A stretch of DNA of 26,692 nucleotides from CAWDLX01 sp046728155 (GCA_046728155.1 JBKPDY010000010.1:1-26692), one strand, 5' to 3'; shown: positions 1 through 7,777, counted from the first letter of the stretch. The notes: generated from the sequence alone by a model not told the origin. Numbers and translations are program-made.

Positions 1-87
1 CTGCACATGTGCGCCGTACCGCTCCCGCACGGCCTCGGAAACGCGCAGGGCGACCTGCCACCGGGCATTCGGCGCATCGGGAGACAC
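1..87 (-). CDS. N-terminal fragment of a nucleotidyltransferase-like protein (partial)
   Basis: Reading leftward from a GTG at 87, an open frame runs off the window edge after 29 codons. It begins VSPDAPNARWQVALRVSEAV and continues through a helical, charged stretch (RERYGAHVQ). From memory this resembles the first helix of actinobacterial proteins with a MNT/KNT-type nucleotidyltransferase domain found upstream of rimP, but the catalytic GS...D-x-D motif would lie outside the window, so the family is a guess. A GGAAG sequence lies about 9-14 bases ahead of the GTG. The codons have the usual strong third-position G/C. An ATG at 95 is out of frame. I am fairly sure something is coded here and unsure what it does. 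Confidence 0.42.
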   Translation of the reverse strand, partial: MSPDAPNARWQVALRVSEAVRERYGAHVQ

Positions 88-350
88 GGGGCCATTCTTC
101 CGGCCCTGCCCTGGTCACGTCACAGGCGTCTCTTGACGGGCAGGCGGGAGCGGGTCAGGGTTCCGGCTCCCCGCATCGCGATGGTCGCGTACTACGGTGC
201 CGCCGGCCCGCGGTGCCGCCTGTGCTCGCCGCAGTTCGTCACTACAGTCCAATCGCGACACTGCCGGCCACGGCGGCCATGACCGCGGAGATGGCGGATG
301 CCGCGGTGGCACGGTTTCGAGCCGCGATCACCTGCTGAAGATCGCCGCGT

Positions 351-785
351 TCAGGTGGCCGTGCCTGGGAACGTCAGCGTCGCCGGCATGACGCCGGCGA
401 TACGCCGCCACCGCGTCGCCCGAACCGCGCAGTCGACCAGCGCGTTGGCGGCCATGCTCCGGTCGTCGCCGGTCGTTGCTGCGAGGGCCGCGTGCCAGAC
501 ACGGGCGGACGCGTCCTCGAGCTGGGTGGCTAGCTTGAGCGCACTCGGCCGATCAGTTACCGGGAAAGGTAGGGCGTACGCGGGATCGGCCGGCGGTGGC
601 GCGGCGTTGCTGGTCGTCAGCCGCACGAGCAGGGCATCGCGCCTGGCCCGGTGAGCGCTCTCGGCCTGCCGCGCTGTGATCTGGTCGTCTCCGGCGAGAT
701 GCGCCCCGGCCACGCCGTAGCCGAAGATCGCGGCGTACTCGGCGGCGAGCGCGCGACCGAGCGCGGAGGCGTCGGAGGGGCTCAT
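351..785 (-). CDS. DUF4439 ferritin-like domain protein
   Basis: A 144-residue, mostly helical protein. It begins MSPSDASALGRALAAEYAAI and has the N-terminal AAEYAAIFGYGVAGAHL helix typical of the ferritin-like DUF4439 family, then a second helix (ARQAESAHRARRDALL) and two more after a proline-rich linker (residues ~65-80). In known ferritin-like folds Glu/His residues on such helices bind metal. Here E16 and the ESAHR stretch are candidates, but I cannot show metal binding. There is no signal peptide, so it should be cytosolic unless exported with its partner. The ATG overlaps the stop of the upstream lipoprotein gene by four bases (TCAT at 782-785), so the two are surely co-translated. An upstream extension of the frame is excluded because it runs through the lipoprotein gene. 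Confidence 0.78.
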   Translation of the reverse strand: MSPSDASALGRALAAEYAAIFGYGVAGAHLAGDDQITARQAESAHRARRDALLVRLTTSNAAPPPADPAYALPFPVTDRPSALKLATQLEDASARVWHAALAATTGDDRSMAANALVDCAVRATRWRRIAGVMPATLTFPGTAT

Positions 786-1297
786 CCGAGCACCTCGCGG
801 TGGCTCGCCCGGGCGGCGGTGATCGACCCCAGCAACGGCGCGAGGCGGGGACTGGCGGTCAGACAGGCCGCCAGTGATTCGGCTTGTGCCGCTTTCTCGG
901 CCGCCGCGAGGGCGGCCAACGCGGACCGGCGGTCGGTTGGTGTGGCGACCTGGCTCGGCTCCGGCGAGGGCACGAGGGTTCCGATCGCCGCAGCCAGTGC
1001 CTGCGCGTGCGCACGATGGGCGTCGCGGAGTGGAGTCAGCGCCACGGATAGCTCGGGCAGGGCGGCGATCATGTCGTCGTACTGGTGACCCAGCGCAACC
1101 GTGTGCACCAGCAGGCCGTCCAGCGCCGGGCCTGGCCCCGAACCTGCCGGACCGGGCCGAAACAGATCGCATCCGGAGAGCCCGGCCGTCCCGACCAAGC
1201 CGATGCCGGCCGCCGCCAATGCACCACGAAGGAGGGAACGTCGGCTTGTCAGTCCTCGGGCGCGAGTCTGCACGCCGACATCCTGCCAGGTCACCAC
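782..1297 (-). CDS. Tat-type lipoprotein, partner of the DUF4439 protein
   Basis: A 171-residue protein with a classic exported N-terminus: TSRRSLLRG (twin-arginine motif, residues ~17-25), a hydrophobic stretch (ALAAAGIGLVGTA) and an LSGC lipobox with the lipidated Cys near residue 43. The mature part is helical and rich in His/Glu/Asp (GHQYDDMIAAL, RDAHRAHAQAL), reminiscent of a four-helix bundle. No named family is certain. It overlaps the DUF4439 gene, which suggests the pair makes a membrane-anchored helical complex. The GTG at 1297 is used here. A second GTG at 1276 has AGGA 9-12 bases upstream, still leaves a complete Tat signal, and may be the true start. The Tat and lipobox motifs are seen directly; the function is unknown. 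Confidence 0.75.
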   Translation of the reverse strand: MVTWQDVGVQTRARGLTSRRSLLRGALAAAGIGLVGTAGLSGCDLFRPGPAGSGPGPALDGLLVHTVALGHQYDDMIAALPELSVALTPLRDAHRAHAQALAAAIGTLVPSPEPSQVATPTDRRSALAALAAAEKAAQAESLAACLTASPRLAPLLGSITAARASHREVLG

Positions 1298-1388
1298 TCC
1301 GCCGACGTAGCAACGCGTCGGGCCCCCCTAGCGGAGTAACCCCGACCGCCCTGGCACGCGTGTCCGCAGCAGGTATGGGCGAAAAAAG

Positions 1389-1403
1389 GTAACGGCGCGT
1401 TAC
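1389..1403. promoter_or_regulatory. Inverted repeat in the divergent lipoprotein/rimP region
   Basis: GTAACG-GCG-CGTTAC is a perfect 6-bp inverted repeat with a 3-bp spacer, next to an unusual A-tract (GAAAAAAGG, 1381-1389). It lies 92 bp upstream of the lipoprotein start and 119 bp upstream of rimP, a normal place for a repressor operator. A TANNNT match (TACGCT, 1401-1406) overlaps it on the + strand and could be the -10 of a rimP promoter, but I see no convincing -35. The regulator is unknown. Confidence 0.4.
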
Positions 1404-1454
1404 GCTTCGGTCAAGCCGCACGGTCGTGAGGTCGCGCGGCCCTTGGCGTACCAA

Positions 1455-1470
1455 TGTGATGTATCTCACT
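1455..1470. promoter_or_regulatory. GlxR/CRP-like binding site upstream of rimP
   Basis: TGTGATGTATCTCACT matches the actinobacterial GlxR/CRP consensus TGTGANNTANNTCACA at every defined position except the last base. Its downstream end is 52 bp before the rimP ATG. In Actinobacteria such boxes bind cAMP-dependent CRP-family regulators. That this one is used, and whether it acts on rimP or on the divergent lipoprotein gene, is inference. Confidence 0.6.
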
Positions 1471-1521
1471 GTTCGTGACACGAGGACCTGAATAGAGCGA
1501 CGACCCACCGGGAGGTAGGGC

Positions 1522-2100
1522 ATGGCGCAACGGGACCGGGGTGCACCCGCCCGCACCGCCCGGCGGTCCTTCCGTCCTGTCTCCGAGGAGCCGCGGGTCG
1601 ACCTTCGCGCCCTGCGCGTCCGGTTTTACGAGCTGGTCGAGCCGGTCGTGAGCGCGGCGGAGCTCGATCTGGACGGCCTGACGGTCAGTCCGGCCGGGCG
1701 CCGACTGGTCGTGCGCGTAACCGTGGACGGGGACGCCGGTGTCGGCCACGACCAGCTGAGCGATGTCTCGCGCGACATCTCGACCGCGCTCGACCGGGCG
1801 GAGCAGCGGGGCAGTGAGCTCACACCGGGTTCCTACGTGCTCGAGGTCAGCTCTCCCGGCGTGGATCGGCCGCTCACCCTGCCTCGGCATTGGCGACGCA
1901 ATGTGGGACGCCTCGTGACGGTACGGGCGGGGGGACGCCGCATCACCGACCGAGTCAGCGCGGCCGATGCGGCCGGCGTGACCTTCGAAGCGACCGGGTT
2001 CGTCCACTTCGACGCGGTGGGAGCCGGCCGGGTGCAGGTGGAGTTTGCGTACCGAACCGCGACCGAGGGGGCTGACACATCAGAGGAGGACGAGGCGTGA
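1522..2100 (+). CDS. rimP: Ribosome maturation factor RimP
   Basis: 192 residues. RimP binds the 30S subunit precursor and helps its 3' domain assemble. The signature core is present: LRVRFYELVEPVVSAAELDL opens the N-terminal domain (residues ~28-50), GHDQLSDVSRDISTALD follows, and YVLEVSSPGVDRPL (about residues 107-120) is the hallmark segment before the C-terminal SH3-like domain. The N-terminus carries about 25 extra basic residues and the C-terminus an acidic tail (TSEEDEA), both common in actinobacterial homologues. The ATG is preceded by GGGAGGTAGGG. It is the first gene of the rightward cluster and its stop overlaps the nusA start by four bases (GTGA). A GlxR-like box lies upstream. 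Confidence 0.95.
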   Translation: MAQRDRGAPARTARRSFRPVSEEPRVDLRALRVRFYELVEPVVSAAELDLDGLTVSPAGRRLVVRVTVDGDAGVGHDQLSDVSRDISTALDRAEQRGSELTPGSYVLEVSSPGVDRPLTLPRHWRRNVGRLVTVRAGGRRITDRVSAADAAGVTFEATGFVHFDAVGAGRVQVEFAYRTATEGADTSEEDEA

Positions 2101-3152
2101 ACATCGATCTCGCAGCCCTCCGCGCGTTGGCGCAGGAGCGGGAGATTCCGGTCGAGACGATCCTCGCCGCGATCGAGACGGCACTGCTCACCGCGTACCG
2201 GCATACCGAAGGTTCACATCCCCACGCGCGCGTCGAGATCGATCGGCGCACCGGGGTGGCCACCGTGTACGCGCAGGAAGTGGACGAGGCCGGGGCGCCC
2301 ATTCAGGAGTGGGACGACACGCCACACGATTTCGGTCGTATCGCCGCGATGACGGCGAAGCAGGTCATTCTGCAGCGGCTCCGGGAGGCCACCGACGAGG
2401 TCCACTACGGCGAGTACGTCGGTCGCGACGGTGATCTGGTGACGGGGGTGATCCAAGCCCACGACACGCGCTCGGAGAAGGGGATCGTCAGCGTCGACCT
2501 CGGCAAGCTCGAGGCGATGCTGCCCGCCTCCGAGCAGGTGCCGGGCGAGGTGTACGAGCACGGTCAGCGGATCAAGTGCGTGGTCGTCCACGTCGCCAAG
2601 GGCTTCCGCGGCCCTCAGGTCACGCTCTCACGTTCGCACCCGAGCCTGGTGAAGAAGCTCTTTGCTCTCGAGGTGCCCGAGATCGCCGACGGTACCGTCG
2701 AGATCGCCGCGATCGCGCGAGAGGCCGGCCACCGGACGAAGATTGCGGTCCGCTCCACTACGACGGGGGTCAATGCCAAGGGCGCGTGCATCGGACCGAT
2801 GGGCTCGCGCGTCCGGGCGGTGATGAGTGAGCTGCACGGAGAAAAGATCGACATCATCGACTGGTCCGACGACCCGGCCACATTCGTCGGCTACGCCCTC
2901 TCGCCGGCGAAGGCGCTGCGGGTCGAGGTCGTCGACCTCGCCAACCGGGCGGCCCGGGTGACCGTCCCCGACTTCCAGCTATCCCTCGCCATCGGCCGGG
3001 AGGGGCAGAACGCTCGGCTGGCCGCCCGGCTCACCGGTTGGCGGATCGACATCCGGCCGGACACCGAGGCCGCCGCGGACGACGCACGGCCGGTCGCGAC
3101 GGCCGATCCTGGCGGCGATTCCGAGATCGCGGAGAGCGCGGCCACGAGCTGA
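2097..3152 (+). CDS. nusA: Transcription termination/antitermination factor NusA
   Basis: 351 residues. NusA binds RNA polymerase and nascent RNA and modulates pausing, termination and rRNA antitermination. Domains in order: N-terminal polymerase-binding domain (~1-110), S1 domain (~112-180, GDLVTGVIQAH ... GIVSVDLGKLEAMLP), KH1 (~205-280, with GPMGSR near 234) and KH2 (~285-335, with IGREGQN near 299). It ends in an Ala/Asp-rich tail and lacks the acidic repeats of the E. coli protein, as is normal for Actinobacteria. The GTG start at 2097 overlaps the rimP stop, implying translational coupling. Immediately downstream is ylxR, which seems to have a promoter of its own. Confidence 0.96.
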   Translation: MNIDLAALRALAQEREIPVETILAAIETALLTAYRHTEGSHPHARVEIDRRTGVATVYAQEVDEAGAPIQEWDDTPHDFGRIAAMTAKQVILQRLREATDEVHYGEYVGRDGDLVTGVIQAHDTRSEKGIVSVDLGKLEAMLPASEQVPGEVYEHGQRIKCVVVHVAKGFRGPQVTLSRSHPSLVKKLFALEVPEIADGTVEIAAIAREAGHRTKIAVRSTTTGVNAKGACIGPMGSRVRAVMSELHGEKIDIIDWSDDPATFVGYALSPAKALRVEVVDLANRAARVTVPDFQLSLAIGREGQNARLAARLTGWRIDIRPDTEAAADDARPVATADPGGDSEIAESAATS

Positions 3153-3166
3153 CCATCGCCAGGGCC

Positions 3167-3182
3167 GGCGGTAGCTGCCGCC
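3167..3182 (+). terminator. Short hairpin after nusA (weak terminator candidate)
   Basis: GGCGG-TAGCTG-CCGCC forms a small 5-bp stem 15 bases after the nusA stop, with no T-run behind it. It could attenuate readthrough into ylxR, which has its own -10 box 34 bases further on. Weak on sequence alone. Confidence 0.2.
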
Positions 3183-3215
3183 AGCGCCGCCGGAGCGTTT
3201 AGCGGCTGCGCAGGG

Positions 3216-3221
3216 TAGACT
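3216..3221 (+). promoter_or_regulatory. -10 box of a probable leaderless ylxR promoter
   Basis: TAGACT fits the actinobacterial -10 consensus TANNNT. The spacer ctctca (3222-3227) is 6 nt, so transcription should start at or next to the GTG at 3228. No ribosome-binding sequence precedes that GTG, which supports a leaderless message. No good -35 is visible. Confidence 0.5.
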
Positions 3222-3227
3222 CTCTCA

Positions 3228-3650
3228 GTGGTGGGTCGCGCGTCCCCGGTGCGCACGTGTGTGGGTTGCCGGAGTCGCGCACCATCCTCCGAGTTGCTAC
3301 GGGTCGTCGCTGTCGGCGGCGCCACGGACGGGCTCGCCAGGGAGCCGTCGGGCCGGGATGCCGGTGCGGTGGTGTTCTTCGTGGTACCCGACCCGAAACG
3401 TCGACGACACGGCCGGGGGGCGCACATCCACCCCGATCCGACCTGCCTCGCGAAGGCGGAACGGCGACGAGCCTTCGGGCCCGCGCTGCGAGTCTCCGGC
3501 GTCATCGACACCGGTCCGCTCAGTGAGTTCGTCGCCGGACGCGGTGACGACCCTGGTAGCTCAAGCCCCGGCGGTTGGACTCCAGACGCCGGGGAGCCGC
3601 CGGTGGTGGGTACGCCCACCCGGACACGCAAGGTAGGACGACCAACATGA
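3228..3650 (+). CDS. ylxR: YlxR/RnpM family RNA-binding protein
   Basis: 140 residues. The YlxR fold is shown by RTCVGCRSRAPSSELLRVV (residues ~9-27) and by the basic block GRGAHIHPDPTCLAKAERRR (residues ~63-82). YlxR proteins bind nucleic acid, and the Firmicute homologue RnpM binds RNase P RNA. Its position between nusA and infB is the classic one. The first third matches the family. After residue ~105 there is a poorly conserved Gly/Pro/Ser-rich tail ending in a basic TRTRKVGRPT. A second GTG directly follows the first (3231), so the start is uncertain by one codon. The start seems leaderless. The role in this organism is inferred from the family. Confidence 0.9.
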   Translation: MVGRASPVRTCVGCRSRAPSSELLRVVAVGGATDGLAREPSGRDAGAVVFFVVPDPKRRRHGRGAHIHPDPTCLAKAERRRAFGPALRVSGVIDTGPLSEFVAGRGDDPGSSSPGGWTPDAGEPPVVGTPTRTRKVGRPT

Positions 3651-3739
3651 GCACCCGATGAAGTCGCCGAAATGATCAGGCTTCAAGTGCACAAGTGAGG
3701 TCGAGCGGGGAAGCCGCCGGCCTCGGGATGAGGAGTGCA

Positions 3740-6640
3740 GTGGCAGGCAAGCCCCGCGTACATGAGCTCGCGAAGGAGCTCGGCGTCGAAAGCAAGATCG
3801 TGCTCGCCAAACTTCAGGAGATGGGCGAGTACGTGAAGTCCGCGTCGAGCACGATCGAGGCTCCCGTCGCCCGACGGCTGCGCGCGACCATGGAAGCCGC
3901 CGTGGCGACGGCGGCACCCGCAACGGCGCCGGCGCCCGCGGCCGCGCCGACCGGAAACGGACGGTCAGCAGCCCGGCCGGCCCCGCCCAGGAAAGCGGCA
4001 AAGAAGGCCGCCTCCCCGGCGGCGGCGAAGCCGACGAGCGCCCACGACATCGAGGTCGCCGCCGCGGAGGTCCGGGCGGCTCAACTCAAGGCGGAGCAGG
4101 AAGCGGCAGTTCTGGCGGCGCAGCAGCGCGGCGGCACGGCACCTCCGCGGCCGGCCGTGCCACGAGCCGTTCCGACTCCGGACGCCCCGCGACCGGCTCC
4201 TGCCGGCCCACGCCCCGCAGGACCTGGCACACCCGGAGCGCGTCCGACCCGTCCGGGCGGCAACAACCCGTTCGGCTTCAGCCAGGGCGCTCGTGTGGCC
4301 GGCCCGGGCGCACGCCCGACCGCGGGCGGGATGCCGCGGCCCAATCCGGCTTCGATGCCCCCCCGACCGAACCCGGCTTCGATCGGCGGACCCCGGCCGA
4401 ACCCGTCGCAGATGCCCACCCAGCGTCCCGGCCGGCCAGGTGACCGGCCCACGCGTCCGTTGGGTCCGGCTGGTCCTGGCGTTCCCGGTGCATTCCGGGG
4501 TGGCCCCGGCGTCGCCGGTCGGCCCGCGGGCGGACCGGGCGGCCCGGGAGCCGGTTACCGCGGCCCAGGTGGCGGCGCTGCCGGTACCGGCTACCGCGGA
4601 GCTCCTGGTGGCGGCGGAGCCGGCTACCGCGGCGGCCCGGGTGGCGGTCCCGGAGGTTCCGGAGCCGGTGCGGCCCCTGGTCGCCCCGGTGGTGGCCCCG
4701 GCGGAAGAGGTCGCCCTGGCGGTGCCGGCGGTGCCTTCGGCCGAGGCGGTGGTAAGCCCAAGGGCCGCAAGTCGAAGCGACAGAAGCGGCAGGAGTTCGA
4801 TAACCTCTCCGCTCCGACGATGAGCTCGGGGGCTCCACGCGGTCAAGGCCAGGTTGTCAAGCTGCCCCGGGGCGCATCGCTCTCCGACTTCGCTGACAAG
4901 ATCAACGCGAATCCGGGCTCGCTCGTCCAGGAGATGTTCGGCCTGGGCGAGATGGTCACGGCCACGCAGTCGTGCACGGATGACACGCTGCTGCTGCTCG
5001 GTGAGCACCTCGGTTTCGACGTCCAGATCGTCAGTCCGGAGGAGGAGGACCGGGAGTTGCTGGCCCGGTTCGACATCGACCTGGACGAGGCCATCGACGA
5101 GGAGCGCCTGGTCACCCGGGCCCCGATCGTGACCGTCATGGGCCACGTCGACCACGGCAAGACCAAGCTGCTCGACGCGATCCGGCAGACCAACATGGTC
5201 GACCGGGAGGCCGGCGGTATCACCCAGCACATCGGCGCGTACCAGGTGCACGTGGACCACGAGAGCGCGGACCGGGCGATCACCTTCATCGACACTCCGG
5301 GCCATGAGGCGTTCACGGCGATGCGGGCCCGCGGTGCCCAGGCGACCGACATCGTCGTCCTGGTCGTCGCGGCCGACGACGGTGTCATGCCCCAGACGAT
5401 CGAGGCGCTCAACCACGCCAAGGCGGCCGACGTGCCGATCGTGGTGGCGGTCAACAAGATCGACAAGGAGGACGCCAACCCGGCCAAGGTGCGCCAGCAG
5501 CTCACGGAGTACGGACTGGTCGCGGAGGAGTACGGCGGTGACACCATGTTCATCGACATCTCCGCGAAGAGCCGTATCAACATTGACGGGCTGCTCGAGG
5601 CCGTCCTGCTGACCGCCGACGCCGCGCTCGACCTGCGCGCTCCGATCGACGGTCCGGGTCAGGGCATCGCGATCGAGGCCCATCTCGACCGCGGCCGCGG
5701 TCCGGTCGCGACGGTGCTGGTCAACCGGGGCACGCTGAATGTCGGTGATTCGATCGTCTCCGGCGACGCGCACGGGCGGGTCCGGGCCATGCTCGACGAG
5801 TACGGCAAGCAGGTGCCGAGCGCCGGTCCGGCCCGGCCGGTCCAGGTGCTCGGTCTGACCGCGGTACCCGGGGCCGGCGACACATTCCTCGCCGTTGGTG
5901 AGGACCGGATCGCCCGGCAGATCGCCGAGCAACGGCAGGCCCGGGAGCGGGCGGCCCAGATCGCCAACCGCGGCGGTCGGGTCACACTGGAGAACCTGCT
6001 CGAGCGGATCAAGGAAGGCGAGCGCACCTCGCTCACCCTCATCCTCAAGGGCGACGTCTCGGGTTCGGTGGAGGCCCTCGAGGATGCTCTCGTCAAGATC
6101 GACGTCTCCGACGAGGTGAGCCTCAAGATCATCCACCGCGGTGTCGGTGGCGTCACCCAGGACGATGTCAACCTGGCCAAGGCGTCGGACGCGATCATTA
6201 TCGGGTTCAACGTAAGGGCCGAAGGCAAGGTGCGCGACTACGCCGACCGCGAGGGTGTGGAGATCCGGTACTACACGGTCATCTACCAGGCCATCGAAGA
6301 GGTGGAGGCGGCCCTCAAGGGGATGCTCAAGCCGGAGTTCGAGGAGGTCGAGCTCGGTACCGCGGAGGTGCGAGAGGTCTTCCGCTCGTCGAAGCTCGGC
6401 AACATCCCGGGCTGCATCGTGCGGTCCGGCGTCATCCGGCGAAACGCCCGGGCGCGTCTGCTGCGCGACGGCGCAGTCGCGGCGGAGAACCTCTCGATCA
6501 CGTCGCTGCGACGGTTCAAGGACGACGCGACCGAGGTCCGCGAGGGCTTCGAGTGCGGTCTCACCTTGGGCAGCTTCAACGACGTCAAGGTCGGCGACAT
6601 CATCGAGACGTTCGAGATGCGGGAGAAGCCCCGCGCGTAA
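3740..6640 (+). CDS. infB: Translation initiation factor IF-2
   Basis: 966 residues. IF2 is the GTPase that places initiator tRNA on the ribosome. The start GTG (MAGKPRVHELAKELGVESK) has GAGGAG just upstream and matches the family N-terminus; an ATG at 3695 in the same frame would add 15 unconserved residues. Layout: IF2-N domain (1-50); a long Ala/Pro then Gly-rich linker (~65-345) with PRPNPAS-type and GYRG repeats; a basic SKRQKRQ patch (~344); the G domain with GHVDHGKT at 468-475, DTPGH at ~518, NKID at 572-575 and a SAKS motif; then domain II, and C1/C2 domains ending ETFEMREKPRA. All GTP-binding motifs are intact. It is longer than E. coli IF2 because of the linker, as usual in high-GC Actinobacteria. 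A strong hairpin follows the stop. Confidence 0.97.
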   Translation: MAGKPRVHELAKELGVESKIVLAKLQEMGEYVKSASSTIEAPVARRLRATMEAAVATAAPATAPAPAAAPTGNGRSAARPAPPRKAAKKAASPAAAKPTSAHDIEVAAAEVRAAQLKAEQEAAVLAAQQRGGTAPPRPAVPRAVPTPDAPRPAPAGPRPAGPGTPGARPTRPGGNNPFGFSQGARVAGPGARPTAGGMPRPNPASMPPRPNPASIGGPRPNPSQMPTQRPGRPGDRPTRPLGPAGPGVPGAFRGGPGVAGRPAGGPGGPGAGYRGPGGGAAGTGYRGAPGGGGAGYRGGPGGGPGGSGAGAAPGRPGGGPGGRGRPGGAGGAFGRGGGKPKGRKSKRQKRQEFDNLSAPTMSSGAPRGQGQVVKLPRGASLSDFADKINANPGSLVQEMFGLGEMVTATQSCTDDTLLLLGEHLGFDVQIVSPEEEDRELLARFDIDLDEAIDEERLVTRAPIVTVMGHVDHGKTKLLDAIRQTNMVDREAGGITQHIGAYQVHVDHESADRAITFIDTPGHEAFTAMRARGAQATDIVVLVVAADDGVMPQTIEALNHAKAADVPIVVAVNKIDKEDANPAKVRQQLTEYGLVAEEYGGDTMFIDISAKSRINIDGLLEAVLLTADAALDLRAPIDGPGQGIAIEAHLDRGRGPVATVLVNRGTLNVGDSIVSGDAHGRVRAMLDEYGKQVPSAGPARPVQVLGLTAVPGAGDTFLAVGEDRIARQIAEQRQARERAAQIANRGGRVTLENLLERIKEGERTSLTLILKGDVSGSVEALEDALVKIDVSDEVSLKIIHRGVGGVTQDDVNLAKASDAIIIGFNVRAEGKVRDYADREGVEIRYYTVIYQAIEEVEAALKGMLKPEFEEVELGTAEVREVFRSSKLGNIPGCIVRSGVIRRNARARLLRDGAVAAENLSITSLRRFKDDATEVREGFECGLTLGSFNDVKVGDIIETFEMREKPRA
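4330..4760 (+). repeat. Low-complexity coding repeats in the IF2 linker
   Basis: Within infB, three copies of a PRPNP(A/S)-type unit (about 4336-4410) are followed by a Gly-rich tract with three spaced copies of G(A/T)GYRG (about 4550-4635) and many GGPGG units. They all keep the infB frame. They are coding repeats, not a mobile element, and likely vary in length among relatives. Confidence 0.75.
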
Positions 6641-6649
6641 GTTGCAAGC

Positions 6650-6691
6650 AGGGGCACCCTATTGGCCTTTGCGGGCAAGTAGGGTGCCCCT
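6650..6691. terminator. Bidirectional terminator between infB and the methyltransferase gene
   Basis: AGGGGCACCCTA (6650-6661) and TAGGGTGCCCCT (6680-6691) are a perfect 12-bp inverted repeat around an 18-nt loop. The element begins 10 bases after the infB stop and ends next to the stop of the convergent methyltransferase gene (TAG, 6693-6695), so it can serve both strands. There is no long T-run, as is common for actinobacterial terminators. Confidence 0.85.
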
Positions 6692-6692
6692 A

Positions 6693-7724
6693 CTACGCGG
6701 TAGCGACAGGCTTACGCGCGATGACGATGTCGCGGACGATCGCCTGATCGACCCGGTGCCGGAACCGTCCGTACGGCCCGTTCTCGAGCACCTCAAGACC
6801 CGCCGCGGCGAGCACTGCGGCCACGTCCCGCCGACTGGCGACCAGGACGTTCACCGCGATTCCCATCGCGCCGCCGGATCGCAGCAACGGGGTCCAGGCC
6901 GGTACCGCCGTGGCGAGAAGATCGACCGGACTCCGGCGCAGTCCGGCGGCGACGGTCCGGGATCCATGGTGGACGCCGTACGGGGCGTCGGTGACGATGG
7001 CGTCGAAGCTGCCTGGTCTGAAGAATTCCCCGGCGGCGGTGGCGTCAGCGTGCACGACATCGAGGTCGAGCGGGTCGCCCCGTGGCTTCGCGGCGGAGAG
7101 GCTGACCCGAAGCCGCCGGCCGACGACCCGCCGGTCGCGCCGGACCGGGCCTGACTCGGCGTTGTGCTTGAGCCGCTTGCGCTTGAGGTAGGTCCGGATA
7201 TAGCCGGCGTACGCGTCGAAGTCCTTGCCGTCCAGATCCATCCCGGCTGCGTCGTACCCGTAGGTCAACGCCTGGTTGAGTGTCGTCCCGCGGCCGCAGA
7301 GAGGGTCGAACACGCGAAGCTTCCGCTCGAGCATCTCGCCGGCCGCGGCCGAGGAGAGCACCGTTACGTTGAGGAGCAGCTTGGTGAACTGCTCGTTGGT
7401 CTTACCGGCGTACTTGGGGATCGTGACGAGGTCGTCGTCGAACTGGTCGAGTCGAGCCATCGGGACCGGTAGTAGCAGGCGGTCGACACGTTCGAAGAGG
7501 GCGTACGCGGTCGAGGCGTTGGCCAGGTACGCGAGATCGACGGCTCCGAGGTCCGCGGTGAAGCCGATGTACGGCACGCCGGCGATGGCGACCGGCGCCA
7601 GGTCGGCCAGGCGTCCGGTGAGCACACGGTCGAAGACCGAGAGCTCGGCGATGGCGAGGTCGACGGCGGCGTCGGCGTAGACCCGGTTGGCCGACGGCCG
7701 CAGGAGCAGTGCGTACATGGCCAT
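6693..7724 (-). CDS. TRM11-like SAM-dependent RNA methyltransferase
   Basis: 343 residues. The C-terminal half is a class I methyltransferase: VFDPLCGRGTTLNQAL at about 137-152 is the SAM-binding loop, GMDLDGKDFDAY carries the acidic residue after strand 2, and FDAIVTDAPYGVHHG at ~240-254 is the catalytic (D/N)-x-P-Y motif of TRM11/UPF0020-type enzymes, with A replacing the usual first P. The N-terminal ~120 residues (MAMYALLLRPSANRVYADAA) form a THUMP-like region. By family it would methylate a guanosine in tRNA or rRNA, but the target is unknown. The ATG at 7724 matches the family N-terminus; an in-frame ATG at 7718 is the alternative. The gene is divergent from the DUF503 gene, with only 61 bases between starts. 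Confidence 0.85.
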   Translation of the reverse strand: MAMYALLLRPSANRVYADAAVDLAIAELSVFDRVLTGRLADLAPVAIAGVPYIGFTADLGAVDLAYLANASTAYALFERVDRLLLPVPMARLDQFDDDLVTIPKYAGKTNEQFTKLLLNVTVLSSAAAGEMLERKLRVFDPLCGRGTTLNQALTYGYDAAGMDLDGKDFDAYAGYIRTYLKRKRLKHNAESGPVRRDRRVVGRRLRVSLSAAKPRGDPLDLDVVHADATAAGEFFRPGSFDAIVTDAPYGVHHGSRTVAAGLRRSPVDLLATAVPAWTPLLRSGGAMGIAVNVLVASRRDVAAVLAAAGLEVLENGPYGRFRHRVDQAIVRDIVIARKPVATA

Positions 7725-7771
7725 CGGCGCCAGCGTGGCACAGGCCGGGCCCGCCGGTGGGGGCGGGCCAT

Positions 7772-7777
7772 TACCCT
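7772..7777 (+). promoter_or_regulatory. -10 box of a probable leaderless DUF503 promoter
   Basis: TACCCT (TANNNT) lies 8 nt before the GTG at 7786. There is no ribosome site between them. It also overlaps a possible TTG start at 7777, which argues against that start. Confidence 0.4.

Noticed and set aside
133..161. TTGACG-N17-CAGGGT as a promoter in the 88-350 gap
   Set aside because: The -10 is poor and no rightward gene follows. I see no RNA gene or other feature in this gap.
1411..2007. A 198-codon minus-strand frame over rimP
   Set aside because: It is a shadow of rimP with no recognisable motif and crosses the regulatory region.
3647..3661. A four-codon ORF (MSTR) between ylxR and infB
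   Set aside because: It overlaps the ylxR stop and is too short to distinguish from chance.
3965..6136. A 723-codon open frame on the minus strand across infB
   Set aside because: It is antisense to a certain gene. Its residues (Arg/Gly/Asp/Val/His-rich with no motif) are what complementing high-GC infB codons gives.
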